Below, in pieces: positions 51,435 through 60,215 of a stretch of 64,000 nucleotides of DNA (the first letter of the stretch is position 1; each line of letters opens with the position of its first letter). The stretch spans positions 62,001 through 126,000 of the forward strand of contig WNKP01000009.1 of the NCBI GenBank assembly GCA_009797885.1. Reading direction: 5' to 3'. The position numbers and the translations under genes were made by a program. The stretch is from Flavobacteriaceae bacterium GF1. Its GTDB lineage: Bacteria; Bacteroidota; Bacteroidia; Flavobacteriales; Flavobacteriaceae. Below the pieces are notes generated by a model. The model did not search any database, was not told the DNA's origin, and saw only the letters and a list, made by a program, of their open reading frames with translations.

Positions 51435-51899
51435 TTATTGGATGACCAACTGTTTGATCTGCAAGCGCAAGGATTCGTCCGGGTTGGCCACAATGATGTT
51501 TTTGAATTTTTTGGTCAACCAGTTCACCAGTCCGTCACCCATAAAGGCCAATCTTTTGGGCTTTTTTGATCCTACAATAATAATATCTGGACCATATTCC
51601 TTGGCATACTCTTTAACTGTACTTTTTAAATGTCCATACCTAACCTCCAAAGTTACATTCCGATGCAGTGGGATTGGTGATAATAACTCCTCCAATTTCT
51701 TCAGTGTAGTTCGATGATCATCATAGATGGCCCGCTTTGCTGTCAATTGATTTTCCATATTCACTACGGACAAAGGCGTCTTTACGTGCAGGATGGATAG
51801 TTTTGAGCCCTTTTCATTGGACATCCCAATGGCCATCTTCATTAGTGAGGCCGATTCGGGCTCAAGATTGGTAAGTAAAAGAATTTTGGAGTATGCCAT
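51435..51899 (-). CDS. Universal stress protein (UspA family)
   Basis: 154 residues from the ATG at 51899, which gives MAYSKILLLTNLEPESASL, the usual first strand. A TTG at 51914 is possible. The C-terminal GxxGxxG-like stretch reads IIIVGSKKPKRLAFMGDGLVN, and a Lys-rich middle is present. The Gly pattern of ATP-binding UspA (GSxxxG9GS) is partly kept. Small gene, 76 bases behind the 51990 gene on the same strand. Confidence 0.85.
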   Translation of the reverse strand: MAYSKILLLTNLEPESASLMKMAIGMSNEKGSKLSILHVKTPLSVVNMENQLTAKRAIYDDHRTTLKKLEELLSPIPLHRNVTLEVRYGHLKSTVKEYAKEYGPDIIIVGSKKPKRLAFMGDGLVNWLTKKFKNIIVANPDESLRLQIKQLVIQ

Positions 51900-51989
51900 C
51901 TCAATTTTTTTCAAATATAGGTAATTACCGCATTAATGAATATAAAACTTTCTTTATCGATAGCATTACTTTTATTTATGGTAAAAAAT

Positions 51990-52310
51990 TTAGTACCCGT
52001 TGATGTCCAATATGTACTGTGCCGTTAACTTTTCCAAAACAATGAACCTGGTCGCGGCCTCATCCATAAGCTGTTTTGCTTCGGTTGCATTTACACCGTG
52101 TTGCTGAATTTTATCAAAAAGTTGCATTTGGTCACTTGCCAAATCCTTGAATCCTTTTTGCAGATCCCGTAATTTTATATAGCAATCGTAGTTTTTCGGT
52201 TCGTAGCGATACGAACACAACTTTTTGATCAGGTGCAATACCTGTCTGTGGTTTCGCTCCAACTTCATAGTGAGTTCGTCCAGGTTAGTGGCTATGTTGT
52301 CTGTTGTCAT
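51990..52310 (-). CDS. Small helical cytosolic protein of unknown function
   Basis: 106 residues, mostly amphipathic helix (KLERNHRQVLHLIKKLCSYR and DLASDQMQLFDKIQQHG). No motif or family recognised. It lies 91 bases before the UspA gene and is divergent from the hibernation-factor gene 52505, so it may be part of the same stress-related group by position only. Confidence 0.55.
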   Translation of the reverse strand: MTTDNIATNLDELTMKLERNHRQVLHLIKKLCSYRYEPKNYDCYIKLRDLQKGFKDLASDQMQLFDKIQQHGVNATEAKQLMDEAATRFIVLEKLTAQYILDINGY

Positions 52311-52504
52311 TTACTAAAATTAGGTTTGATCACATTTTCCCTATCTAATTTACGAATTATCCTATAGCGAATGAACATGACCAATGTCATCTTTTTAAAC
52401 TTTAACATCCCCTAGTTTTGAATTAATGGAAACTTAACCATAGGGTAATTCAGCCTTTATAGTGTTTTCCTGATATTGAATTAACCTTTTAAATTTTTAG
52501 GTAT

Positions 52505-52807
52505 ATGAACATCACTTTTGAATATGATGGAGTAAAAGCGAGCGAACGATTGGAAGCCTTAATTGTGAAAAAGTTAAACAAAATGGAGTCTAAATTCGAT
52601 TTTATCGTTCAGGCCCATGTTTTTTTGAGAATTCAGAATACCAGTTCGCCAATGAGTGGTAAAATTTGTAAAATTCAACTAAGTGTTCCAGGGCCCCTAC
52701 TTTTTGCGGAAGCCAACACCAAAAGTTTTGAAGCATCCATTCAGGAATCCATTAACGATTTGGAAAGGCAACTCTCCAAAAAAAAGGAAAAAATGAAGGC
52801 ACATTAG
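52505..52807 (+). CDS. hpf: Short ribosome hibernation-promoting factor family protein
   Basis: 100 residues, the length of the short HPF/RaiA type. MNITFEYDGVKASERLEALI is the first beta-strand and helix, and KMESKFDFIVQAHVFLRIQN and SIQESINDLERQLSKKKEK at the end follow the beta-alpha-beta-beta-beta-alpha plan with a basic tail. It blocks the ribosome decoding centre in stationary phase. Upstream, TAGTTTTG (52413-52420) fits the -7 element of Bacteroidota, with no clear -33 TTG. Followed 50 bases on by the yceI-like gene, same strand. Confidence 0.87.
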   Translation: MNITFEYDGVKASERLEALIVKKLNKMESKFDFIVQAHVFLRIQNTSSPMSGKICKIQLSVPGPLLFAEANTKSFEASIQESINDLERQLSKKKEKMKAH

Positions 52808-52857
52808 CCTGTAAGTTTTAAATTGCCTTTTGGGACTAAGTACCAAAAAATCCATTC

Positions 52858-53376
52858 ATGAAGCGTTTATCGGTTCTGTTTTATCTCATAGCAATTGGTT
52901 TTCCAATACTTGGGGCTCAGGCCCAAGAGGCAAAAATTGAAACGGCCAGCATTACATTTGAATTTCCTGCAAAAAAGGTAAAGGGAAGTATTGCCGGTTT
53001 TACATCCTCCTCCAAAATTGACTGGGGCGACGTGGAGAATTCATTCTTTGAAGGTTCGGTAGCCGTTTCCACGCTGGATACCAATAACGGCTTGAGAAAT
53101 TGGTCCCTAAGAAGTTCCCGCTATTTCAACGCCAAGGACCATCCAAGAATCCGTTTTAAAAGTTCCAGTATCCAAAAACAGGGAGACCAATATCTGGTAA
53201 GTGGCAATCTAACGATAAAGGGCATTACAAAACCTTTTGAAATTATCATGAAAAAGTCTTCCAAGGGCTTAACGGGAAAAGCAAGTCTTTATAGTTCCGA
53301 GTTTGACATCAACATCAAGAAAAAGCAGAAAGATAACTTGGTGTTGGTCTATTTTAAGTTCGATTTAGTGCGCTAA
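52858..53376 (+). CDS. YceI-family periplasmic isoprenoid/lipid-binding protein
   Basis: 172 residues with signal (MKRLSVLFYLIAIGFPILG, cleaved after AQAQ). The mature part has the extended YceI lipocalin-like barrel: ASITFEFPAKKVKGSIAGF, WSLRSSRYFNAKDHPRIRFK and LVSGNLTIKGITKPF are landmarks, the last two being the family signature. Members bind polyisoprenoids in a long pocket. Its last 12 bases overlap the end of the opposite-strand gene 53365-53712 (tail to tail). Confidence 0.9.
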   Translation: MKRLSVLFYLIAIGFPILGAQAQEAKIETASITFEFPAKKVKGSIAGFTSSSKIDWGDVENSFFEGSVAVSTLDTNNGLRNWSLRSSRYFNAKDHPRIRFKSSSIQKQGDQYLVSGNLTIKGITKPFEIIMKKSSKGLTGKASLYSSEFDINIKKKQKDNLVLVYFKFDLVR

Positions 53377-53712
53377 AACAATCTCTTTAAGATTGTGTTT
53401 TTCCATGAACTTGCGCAACCTATTGGAAAACGGGTCGTCCAACACATCGTTTTTCAGTCTCAATTTCAATTCCGGCCGTATTTGGGAAGTGTCTATAATC
53501 GTAAGTAATACATCCCGCCTTGCCTTGATTTTTTCCCTTTTCCTTGTACGCTCCGCTGCGGTGGGCACCATTTCACGTTCAAAACGTTGGAACATGGTTC
53601 GATCACTGAACGCTTTTCGCTGTTCTAGCATTTCCTCTTTTTTGGTATGCTGCGCATAGCCCAAATGCATACCCAATACCATCATGGCACAGGTAAAAAA
53701 GTATTTTCCCAT
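53365..53712 (-). CDS. Small secreted basic protein of unknown function
   Basis: 115 residues with signal (MGKYFFTCAMMVLGMHLGYA, cut near AQHT). The mature part is charged and helical (EEMLEQRKAFSDRTMFQRFE, ERTRKREKIKARRDVLLTII), ending EKHNLKEIVLAH. No family recognised. It overlaps the yceI-like gene by 12 bases tail to tail, which constrains both 3' ends. Its promoter lies in the 170 bases to the right, next to the palindrome at 53758. Confidence 0.65.
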   Translation of the reverse strand: MGKYFFTCAMMVLGMHLGYAQHTKKEEMLEQRKAFSDRTMFQRFEREMVPTAAERTRKREKIKARRDVLLTIIDTSQIRPELKLRLKNDVLDDPFSNRLRKFMEKHNLKEIVLAH

Positions 53713-53757
53713 TTAAATCTAGTGTTCTCAACCCAAAAGTAAGGTGACCTTGGTTAA

Positions 53758-53785
53758 AAACCAGAAAACCATGGTTTTCTGGTTT
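53758..53785. terminator. Perfect 28-base palindrome ending the type III PKS operon
   Basis: AAACCAGAAAACCA at 53758-53771 is followed directly by its exact reverse complement to 53785. On the minus strand it is followed by more T residues (to 53756) and lies 100 bases after the last gene of the operon (stop at 53886). A hairpin with a CATG loop of this size is a plausible terminator; the symmetry would also fit a dimeric regulator site. The small secreted gene 53365 starts just beyond. Confidence 0.6.
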
Positions 53786-53885
53786 CTCATCTATAATAAG
53801 GTACATTTGGTCGATACCCCTGCCGGCCCAAGCCTATGGATGTTTCGATGAGCTTTCGATTTTCTCGATGAATATACGAAGTCGT

Positions 53886-54308
53886 TTATCCAAAGAGCAC
53901 GTTATATGTTTTGGAAACAAGCTTATTTCCCAGGGGAAAATAAAGGGCAAAAAACAGGGCCATTCCCAAACTAAAGTTTCGCTCGTTAAAAACTTGGTCA
54001 AGAAGATTGTTGGGATACGCATAGGAAGTTTCCAGCGCATACCCCCCGAACTCCAGTAATCCCATAGCAATCAGGCCGTAAGCATATTGCATATGAAATG
54101 GCAACCCCCGGAGCAATAGCGATATGGGCACCATGTAAAGGATGTAGCAGGTAATTACCTGCCACCAATAGGTAAAACGTGCAATTTCCAATTCTTGCCC
54201 GACCCAGTTCATGGCCATGCCCCAAATAAAATATACTACGCAGTAGGTGAACAGCAATCTTTTATCCACGGTCAACTTGGGCCTTGCCCATGTCCAGAAC
54301 TGATTCAT
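53886..54308 (-). CDS. Small membrane protein of the type III PKS operon
   Basis: 140 residues, four hydrophobic helices (YCVVYFIWGMAMNW, YILYMVPISLLLR and others). The start overlaps the stop of the 74-residue gene by four bases. No family recognised. As the last gene of the nine-gene operon it may place a lipophilic product in the membrane or export it; only position supports this. Confidence 0.65.
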   Translation of the reverse strand: MNQFWTWARPKLTVDKRLLFTYCVVYFIWGMAMNWVGQELEIARFTYWWQVITCYILYMVPISLLLRGLPFHMQYAYGLIAMGLLEFGGYALETSYAYPNNLLDQVFNERNFSLGMALFFALYFPLGNKLVSKTYNVLFG

Positions 54309-54529
54309 TGACTGCCCTTTTTAATATCCTTCTCCATAAAACCTGCCTTAATGAGCAGCACAATGCCCATAACCATGGAAGCAAGGGAAAGTGTCCCCAA
54401 TACCGTCCAAACATACCACAGGGCCCCGGAGTGCTTTAAAAAGGCACTTTCCAACACAGCGCAAACCCCAAATCCAAAAAGTGAGGCACCCAAACCTCCA
54501 GTGAATAACCACTTTCTTTTGTTACTCAT
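54305..54529 (-). CDS. Two-helix small membrane protein of the type III PKS operon
   Basis: 74 residues, two hydrophobic segments (LFGFGVCAVLESAFL and ASMVMGIVLLIKAGF) with a short loop; basic N-terminus. It starts 6 bases after the ACP stop and overlaps the next membrane gene by four bases. No family recognised. Confidence 0.65.
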   Translation of the reverse strand: MSNKRKWLFTGGLGASLFGFGVCAVLESAFLKHSGALWYVWTVLGTLSLASMVMGIVLLIKAGFMEKDIKKGSQ

Positions 54530-54535
54530 GGAATA

Positions 54536-54796
54536 CTATTTTTCCGAAATCTTCCGATCAATGATTCCCAATGCATCCGAAACGGTCTGCATTCCATCCA
54601 TATCATCATTTTCGAGCATAATATCAAAAGCGTCCTCCACATCCAGTACAATATCCACCAGATTGGCAGAATTGATGTTCAACTCTTGGATGAAGTGGCT
54701 TTCCATAGTAATGGTTGAAGCGTCCACATCATCGGGCAAATACTGCTCCACAATACCTTTGAGCAGGTCATAGCGTTCCTTTATTTCCTTTTTCAT
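54536..54796 (-). CDS. Acyl carrier protein of the type III PKS operon
   Basis: 86 residues, acidic, four-helix size. The phosphopantetheine Ser is about residue 43 in LNINSANLVDIVLDVED; the usual DSL is here NSA, a variation seen in specialised carriers. It starts 5 bases after the ketosynthase stop. It would carry the growing acyl chain made with the KS, dehydratase and SDR genes and pass it to the type III PKS or to a CoA. It is unlikely to be the housekeeping AcpP because of the altered motif and context. Confidence 0.88.
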   Translation of the reverse strand: MKKEIKERYDLLKGIVEQYLPDDVDASTITMESHFIQELNINSANLVDIVLDVEDAFDIMLENDDMDGMQTVSDALGIIDRKISEK

Positions 54797-54801
54797 AACA
54801 T

Positions 54802-56070
54802 TTATTGCAAATAGGCCTTAAAAATAACACAGGCATTAACGTCCCCAAAACCAAAACTTGCTTTGGCAATAATATTTGGTTGAAAGGACAGGGTTTGTGC
54901 CACTATTTTGGATGGGTCCACTACCTCCAATATTTTAGGATGAACATCTTCACAATTCAAGGTCCCAAACAATTGCTTGGCCTTAAATTGCAGTACTGTA
55001 CCCACGCACTCAATACTCCCCGAAGCGGCCAAACAGTGTCCAAAATGCCCTTTAAAGCTATTGATGTAAGGAAAATCGAGCCCCGATCTGCCCAAGGCCA
55101 TGCTCCAATTACCAATTTCATCCGGATCTTTTGTTGTAGCCGTTAAATGGCCATTAATGGCATCCACATCCTTTCCATCGATCCCAGAATCTTCAATGGC
55201 CATTGAAATACACTTTTGTACGCCAACGGGATTGGCCGCCGTAATACTTCCCCCATTACGATGACCACCACTGTTTACGGCACCCCCCATAATTTCTGCA
55301 TAAATTTTGGCCTTTCGCCGCAATGCACTGTCAAGGGACTCCAACACCAAGGCTCCGGCACCACTTCCAGGCACAAACCCCGAAGCTGAGGCACTCATTG
55401 GCCTACTGGCCTTGGTAGGAGCATCATTGAATTTTGTGGGCAAAATACGCATCGCATCAAAACCACCCCAAACGTAAGGTCCACTATCACTACAACTCCC
55501 TACCAGCATCCGTTTTGCCTTTCCATTTGCAATGGTATCATAACCCATCAATACGGCTTCCGTACCTGTGGTACATGCCGATGAATTGGTCGTAACTTGA
55601 TTTCCCAATCCCAATTTTCCTCCCAAAAAGGCGCTAATGCCGCTGGCCATGGTCTGTACAACGGTAGTGCTTCCCAAGCGCCTTACCTCACCGGCATCGA
55701 CCTTATAAATGGCTTCCCGAAATTTATCCACTCCCAGGATACCCGTTCCAAAAACGGTTCCACTGTCCCAGTCCGGAGCATCAGCAATTCGTAAACCGGC
55801 ATCTTTCCAGGCATCCATTCCGGCAACAACCCCATAGACAAGTCCATTGGAGTTTAACCCTTTTAATTGAACATTAGTGAAGTAATCATTCAAATTTACC
55901 ACACTAATATTAGGCAAGCCAGCTATTTGGCATGAGAATTTTAGTTTTTTTAGTTCGTCGATCCATGCAATTCCGGACTGCCCTCTGGAGAGCGATTCCC
56001 CAAAGGCAGGCAATCCTATTCCATTGGGTGCACATACCCCCATCCCAGTCACTACCACCCTATTCCTCAT
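54802..56070 (-). CDS. Beta-ketoacyl-ACP synthase (KAS I/II-like) of the type III PKS operon
   Basis: 422 residues in the thiolase fold. The active Cys is about residue 166 in NSSACTTGTEAVLMGY, with His 304 in INGHLTATTKDPDE, Lys 336 and His 341 in FKGHFGHCLAASG. The first His follows NG rather than the usual HGT, but the triad is complete. It extends acyl-ACP by two carbons. Four-base overlap with the dehydratase upstream and 5 bases before the ACP show one operon. It is clearly separate from the fabF expected elsewhere. Confidence 0.92.
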   Translation of the reverse strand: MRNRVVVTGMGVCAPNGIGLPAFGESLSRGQSGIAWIDELKKLKFSCQIAGLPNISVVNLNDYFTNVQLKGLNSNGLVYGVVAGMDAWKDAGLRIADAPDWDSGTVFGTGILGVDKFREAIYKVDAGEVRRLGSTTVVQTMASGISAFLGGKLGLGNQVTTNSSACTTGTEAVLMGYDTIANGKAKRMLVGSCSDSGPYVWGGFDAMRILPTKFNDAPTKASRPMSASASGFVPGSGAGALVLESLDSALRRKAKIYAEIMGGAVNSGGHRNGGSITAANPVGVQKCISMAIEDSGIDGKDVDAINGHLTATTKDPDEIGNWSMALGRSGLDFPYINSFKGHFGHCLAASGSIECVGTVLQFKAKQLFGTLNCEDVHPKILEVVDPSKIVAQTLSFQPNIIAKASFGFGDVNACVIFKAYLQ

Positions 56071-56507
56071 ACTGCCTTGGTTTTGAACATTCCGGAAAGA
56101 ACGCCTTTGCAGACCACTTTTCCCGCACTGTTTCGCATGGACACCTTACACTTTAGTTTATGGAACCGAAAATAGATTTTTTCGGAAAAAACCGTTACGG
56201 TTTCGTTGGGGAACACCGGTAGCAGAAAATCCATCTGAGTACTTGAAAGCGCTATTTGAACGGAAGTATCCAGTTCTTTTTCCATGAGATGGATTCCCAA
56301 ACACACCAAACCAATCTGCGCACAGCATTCCGTTAAAATAACCCCGGGAGTTACGGGAAGGGTCTTGAAGTGCCCTTGGTAAAAGGGCAGATCCGACCGG
56401 AAGGTATATTGCCCCTCACAACCTGCCCCATCGACCTTGTTCAGGGCATCCACAAAAAGAAAAGGATAGTCGTACGGCAAATGGTCAATGATTTCCTCTG
56501 TTGTCAT
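56067..56507 (-). CDS. FabZ-like 3-hydroxyacyl-ACP dehydratase
   Basis: 146 residues, hot-dog fold. LPYDYPFLFVDALNKVDG, then GHFKTLPVTPGVILTECCAQ holds the active His (46) and Glu (60). The typical GHFPxxPxxPG has KTL here. It removes water from 3-hydroxyacyl-ACP. One-base overlap with the SDR upstream and a four-base overlap with the ketosynthase downstream. Confidence 0.9.
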   Translation of the reverse strand: MTTEEIIDHLPYDYPFLFVDALNKVDGAGCEGQYTFRSDLPFYQGHFKTLPVTPGVILTECCAQIGLVCLGIHLMEKELDTSVQIALSSTQMDFLLPVFPNETVTVFSEKIYFRFHKLKCKVSMRNSAGKVVCKGVLSGMFKTKAV

Positions 56508-57304
56508 TATTGAAGGCTTTCCCCTCCGTCCACCTTAATTACAGTACCCGTAATCCAGGAAGCTTCGGGAGTGCTTAATAAATATACCACATTGGCCACA
56601 TCTTCCGGTGTGGTCAACCTTTTATTTGGATTTCGACGAAGGGTTTCCTGAATCAATTGATCACTTCCAGGAATCAATCGTAGGGATTTGGTATCGGTAA
56701 CACCCGCCTGTATACAATTGGCCTTTAGCCCCAAAGGCGCAAATTCCAACGCAATACTCCGAACTATTGCCTCAATAGCAGCCTTTGCCGCGGAGACGGC
56801 TGCGTAGTTGGGCCAAACTTTTGTACTCCCCTCACTGGTAAAGGCAATAATCCTTGCATCTCTGGAAAAGACCTGATTCTTCACCAGCAGTTTGGTCCAA
56901 TCATACAAACTTGTGGCCATGGCTTGAATGGTCAATTGAAAATCCTGACCTTCCAATTCGCCCGTTCCAGCAGCATACATCGGCTTTACATTTCCCTTAG
57001 CAATACTATGGACCAAAACCTTTACTTTATCGTCTTTTAAAACAGCCCTGATCTCTTGTACCAGGCTCTTTTGTCTCTCTGGGTTGGTGGCATCCATATT
57101 AAAGCTTACACACTGGACTTCATTTAAAGTAATTTCTTGGAAAGAGGATTTAATTTTCTCTAAATCAGACTTTCTATCTCTATGGATAATTATAATATTA
57201 AAGCCCTTGGAGCCCAACTTTTTGGCAGTGGCCAGTCCCAGTCCGGTACTGCCCCCCAAAATCAATGCCCATGGATGCCCCTTGGTGATTTTTGCCATTA
57301 CCAT
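56507..57304 (-). CDS. SDR family oxidoreductase, enoyl-ACP reductase-like (Yx6K)
   Basis: 265 residues, Rossmann fold with cofactor loop LILGGSTGLGLATAKKLGS and no membrane helix. The catalytic pair is Tyr 167 and Lys 174 (NYAAVSAAKAAIE), six residues apart, as in FabI/FabL enoyl reductases and unlike the Yx3K of FabG. A VHSIAKGN segment also recalls FabI. It would reduce the enoyl product of the dehydratase. No separate ketoreductase is seen in the operon, so that step may come from the housekeeping FabG. Overlaps the type III PKS stop by 7 bases. Confidence 0.85.
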   Translation of the reverse strand: MVMAKITKGHPWALILGGSTGLGLATAKKLGSKGFNIIIIHRDRKSDLEKIKSSFQEITLNEVQCVSFNMDATNPERQKSLVQEIRAVLKDDKVKVLVHSIAKGNVKPMYAAGTGELEGQDFQLTIQAMATSLYDWTKLLVKNQVFSRDARIIAFTSEGSTKVWPNYAAVSAAKAAIEAIVRSIALEFAPLGLKANCIQAGVTDTKSLRLIPGSDQLIQETLRRNPNKRLTTPEDVANVVYLLSTPEASWITGTVIKVDGGESLQ

Positions 57305-58353
57305 TCAATTAAAACACGCTGGGCGGAAAAACCGGGCCCAAAACTTAAAATCAATCCCTGTTCCCCTTTGGGTACGTCCTTTTTCATAAATTCCTCCAGT
57401 ACATAGAGTACGGTTGCACTGCTCATGTTTCCATATTCCCGGAGGACCTTCCGGGTCAAATCTATATTCTTGCCCAATTTTCCAAACAATGCTTCAACGG
57501 TTTGCACAATCTTTCTTCCGCCGGGGTGAAAAACAAGGTGGTTTACCCTTTCAATGGTTGAGCCCAGTCCTTCCAAAAACGGATTGGTCAAAAGTGGAAA
57601 ATGTTCTTCTATGGTCTCGGGAACCTTTGGATCCAGAATCATTTTAAGACCGGTATTCGTCAAATCAAAACCCATCATCCCAATGGCATCATAGAAATGG
57701 TACATCCCTTCACCCACTATTTTTGGCCCCTTATCCAACGCTTTGGAAGATAACAGAACACAGGCCGCACCGTCCCCAAAAATTGCGGCACTGACCATAT
57801 TGGCCATGGAATAGTCATTGAGCTGAAAGGTTGCCGTTGGGCTTTCCAGAGCTATTATTGCGGCGCGTTTACCGGGATTGGACCGTAAAAAATTTGCGGC
57901 ATAGATCATTCCGGAGACTCCGGCCGCGCAACCCATTTCAGTAACTGGAAGCCTTACTATGTCCTGTCGTAATTGTAGGGCATTCACCAGGTAGGCATCC
58001 AATGAAGGAATCATAATACCCGTGCAGCTTACCGTAATGATGTAATCCAGGGAGTCCGGTTCCCAATTGGAATCCTTAAGGGCAGATTGTAGGGCCTTTG
58101 TTCCCAATTCCTTTGCTGCTTGGGCATAAACACTGTTTTTATCCTCAAAAGATGTGGCAGTAAATACCTCTTCTATGGACATGATACCGTATCGTTTGTC
58201 CACACCGGCCCCTTCAAAAATTTTGACCACCTTTCTTCGAAAACGCTCTTCTTGGTCGCCAAGCCATAAATTGACAAAAGGGATGATCTCCTTGGTAGTC
58301 CTCGAATATTTGGGAAGTGCTTTGGACACTCCAATAATTTTTGCTTCACCCAT
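57298..58353 (-). CDS. Type III polyketide synthase (chalcone/stilbene synthase-like)
   Basis: 351 residues, the normal length. The triad is Cys 142 in PVTEMGCAAGVSGMIYAA, His 276 in NHLVFHPGGRKIVQ and Asn 309 in REYGNMSSATVLYVLEEF, with GFGPG-type end LSFGPGFSAQ. The enzyme condenses malonyl units onto a CoA or ACP-bound starter and cyclises the chain to resorcinol, phloroglucinol or pyrone. It lies 6 bases behind the methyltransferase and overlaps the SDR by 7 bases, so it is translated within a nine-gene operon. Starter and cyclisation type cannot be read. Confidence 0.95.
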   Translation of the reverse strand: MGEAKIIGVSKALPKYSRTTKEIIPFVNLWLGDQEERFRRKVVKIFEGAGVDKRYGIMSIEEVFTATSFEDKNSVYAQAAKELGTKALQSALKDSNWEPDSLDYIITVSCTGIMIPSLDAYLVNALQLRQDIVRLPVTEMGCAAGVSGMIYAANFLRSNPGKRAAIIALESPTATFQLNDYSMANMVSAAIFGDGAACVLLSSKALDKGPKIVGEGMYHFYDAIGMMGFDLTNTGLKMILDPKVPETIEEHFPLLTNPFLEGLGSTIERVNHLVFHPGGRKIVQTVEALFGKLGKNIDLTRKVLREYGNMSSATVLYVLEEFMKKDVPKGEQGLILSFGPGFSAQRVLIEW

Positions 58354-58359
58354 ACGTCG

Positions 58360-59067
58360 TTATCCCTGCGGTTGTGGTTTAAGTATCCAAACATAGCGAA
58401 AGGCCCATTTCCACGAAATTCGATGTGAGGCCCCGGTAATCCGTTTGGACATTATCAAGAGTTCTTCCTTTTTAAAACCTCTCCTAATGGATACCAAACC
58501 ATCATTCTTGGCAATTTTGGATTTTAAAAAAAGGGCCCGGAAGATTTTGAACAAAAAATGGGCAATCCTACTCCGTTGCAAATCGTTGATGACCACTCCA
58601 ACACGGGCAATGGCGACAAAGCGATTTAAAAAAAGGGGAATCTCCTCCTGCTTAAGATGATGCAGGGTCAACGTGCACAACAAAATATCACAGTCCAGGG
58701 AATCGTCATTCAAAACATCGCTGTATCGGTACCCAATATCCAAAAAATCCTGTGATTTCTCTTCTGCAATCCCTAAAATGGTCTTATTGATATCGATACC
58801 CAAAAGGCGATGGGAAATGCCTTTGTCATGGAGTGTTTTTGCTATTTTTCGCAGCATTTCCCCATCCCCACAGCCTACATCCAAAATCGTATACGATTTT
58901 TTTCTATCCGATTTGATCAAATCGAGGACGGCATCTATGGTCAAACGGTAACCACCAAGCCAAGTGTTGCAAAAATTGATGTCTTTTAGCGCGTTGGTAA
59001 GGGACTTTTTATCCAGTCCCGGCCGATCCATAAGTTCAACCTCCGAACTTCTAATGGAAATATCCAT
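58360..59067 (-). CDS. Class I SAM-dependent methyltransferase of the type III PKS operon
   Basis: 235 residues. Motif I is ILDVGCGDGEMLRKIAK, followed by LLGIDINKTILGIAEE (acidic second strand) and CDILLCTLTLHHLKQEEI (motif near the product-side). No membrane helix. It could O- or C-methylate the phenolic product. One-base overlap with the FAD oxidoreductase and 6 bases before the type III PKS. Similar genes commonly accompany bacterial type III PKS genes. Confidence 0.88.
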   Translation of the reverse strand: MDISIRSSEVELMDRPGLDKKSLTNALKDINFCNTWLGGYRLTIDAVLDLIKSDRKKSYTILDVGCGDGEMLRKIAKTLHDKGISHRLLGIDINKTILGIAEEKSQDFLDIGYRYSDVLNDDSLDCDILLCTLTLHHLKQEEIPLFLNRFVAIARVGVVINDLQRSRIAHFLFKIFRALFLKSKIAKNDGLVSIRRGFKKEELLIMSKRITGASHRISWKWAFRYVWILKPQPQG

Positions 59068-60188
59068 TACACTAAGATAGGCTTTCCGTGGGTTCGTTGG
59101 ATGATTGGATTGATAATTCTTTGGGATTTTGGGATAATTGAAAAAATCGCATCCGCTAGTTTAGGATTTAATAAAAGCGTTTGAATATACCGACCATACC
59201 GTAAACGTTTCGCAAAGGTCGCTTTCCATAAATGGGTATATTCCTGCTCCATATCCACTCTCCCATACCCCTTCTCGGCAAGGAACCGAATGGCACAGGA
59301 CGAAGCAATTTTTCCGGCATGAATGGCCATCGCCATCCCATTGCCGCACAGCGGATGTATTAAGCCTGCACTATCCCCGCAGTACAAAACATGGTTTTCC
59401 ACAATGGTTTTTGAGGCAAATGATATTTGGGCAATGCTTAAAGGCTTTTCAAAAACCGGTTCTGCGTTTTCCAGAAACTGTTTTAGATAACAGTTTTGTG
59501 AAACAACGTTTTGGTTGAACCCAGCTATGTTTCGGTATTTTTTAAAGCTTGCATAATTGGCCAAATAACAAAAGTTGACCAGACCTTGTTCCGTTTTGGA
59601 CAGTCCTCCATAACCTCCATAAAAACTGTGCAGTTCTACCTTATCCGAAGGAAAGTCAGCCAAACGATAATGGCATTTAACACCAAGCCAAGGCGATTGC
59701 CGTTTTAAAAAACCCCGATGTAGTTTTTTATCCAAATTTGAACGTTTCCCATAACAACCTAGGACCACGGATGCCTGATAGTGACCGTTATCCGATGTTA
59801 TGCGAAAAAGATCATCTTCAAAAACAATATCCGTTACCATTTCAAAGGCAAACTCCACCCCATTTTGGAGTGCCAAATGGTAAAGGGCATTGTCCAATGC
59901 ATAACGGCTTATCCCAAAACCGCCCAAGGGCAATTTAACATCAATGCATTTGCCTTTAAGCGTACTTAAAGAAAATGATTTGATATCCACGGCCCCCAAC
60001 GCCTTTACATCAAGGCCCAAGCCTTCCAATAGCGGCCGGACCTCATTGGAGACATATTCCCCACAGACTTTATGGTTGGGGTACGGATTTTTCTCTATGA
60101 CCAATACCTCCATACCGGCCTTGGAGAGTAAAATGGATGCGGTGAGCCCCGCCAATCCGCCGCCTACAATAATTACGTTTTGCTGCAT
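59067..60188 (-). CDS. FAD-dependent oxidoreductase (geranylgeranyl-reductase/UbiH-like) of the type III PKS operon
   Basis: 373 residues, no signal. The FAD fold opens with VIIVGGGLAGLTASILLSKA, has HKVCGEYVSNEVRPLL near the start, and a second FAD motif YCGDSAGLIHPLCGNGMAMA. These mark the group of flavoprotein monooxygenases and geranylgeranyl reductases. It would hydroxylate an aromatic ring or reduce double bonds. First gene of the nine-gene operon; its upstream region (60189-60215) lies just behind the terminator of the OmpA gene, so the operon promoter must be here. Confidence 0.87.
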   Translation of the reverse strand: MQQNVIIVGGGLAGLTASILLSKAGMEVLVIEKNPYPNHKVCGEYVSNEVRPLLEGLGLDVKALGAVDIKSFSLSTLKGKCIDVKLPLGGFGISRYALDNALYHLALQNGVEFAFEMVTDIVFEDDLFRITSDNGHYQASVVLGCYGKRSNLDKKLHRGFLKRQSPWLGVKCHYRLADFPSDKVELHSFYGGYGGLSKTEQGLVNFCYLANYASFKKYRNIAGFNQNVVSQNCYLKQFLENAEPVFEKPLSIAQISFASKTIVENHVLYCGDSAGLIHPLCGNGMAMAIHAGKIASSCAIRFLAEKGYGRVDMEQEYTHLWKATFAKRLRYGRYIQTLLLNPKLADAIFSIIPKSQRIINPIIQRTHGKPILV

Positions 60189-60215
60189 GTAGCCAAAAGA
60201 TACTTTAAAAAAGAA

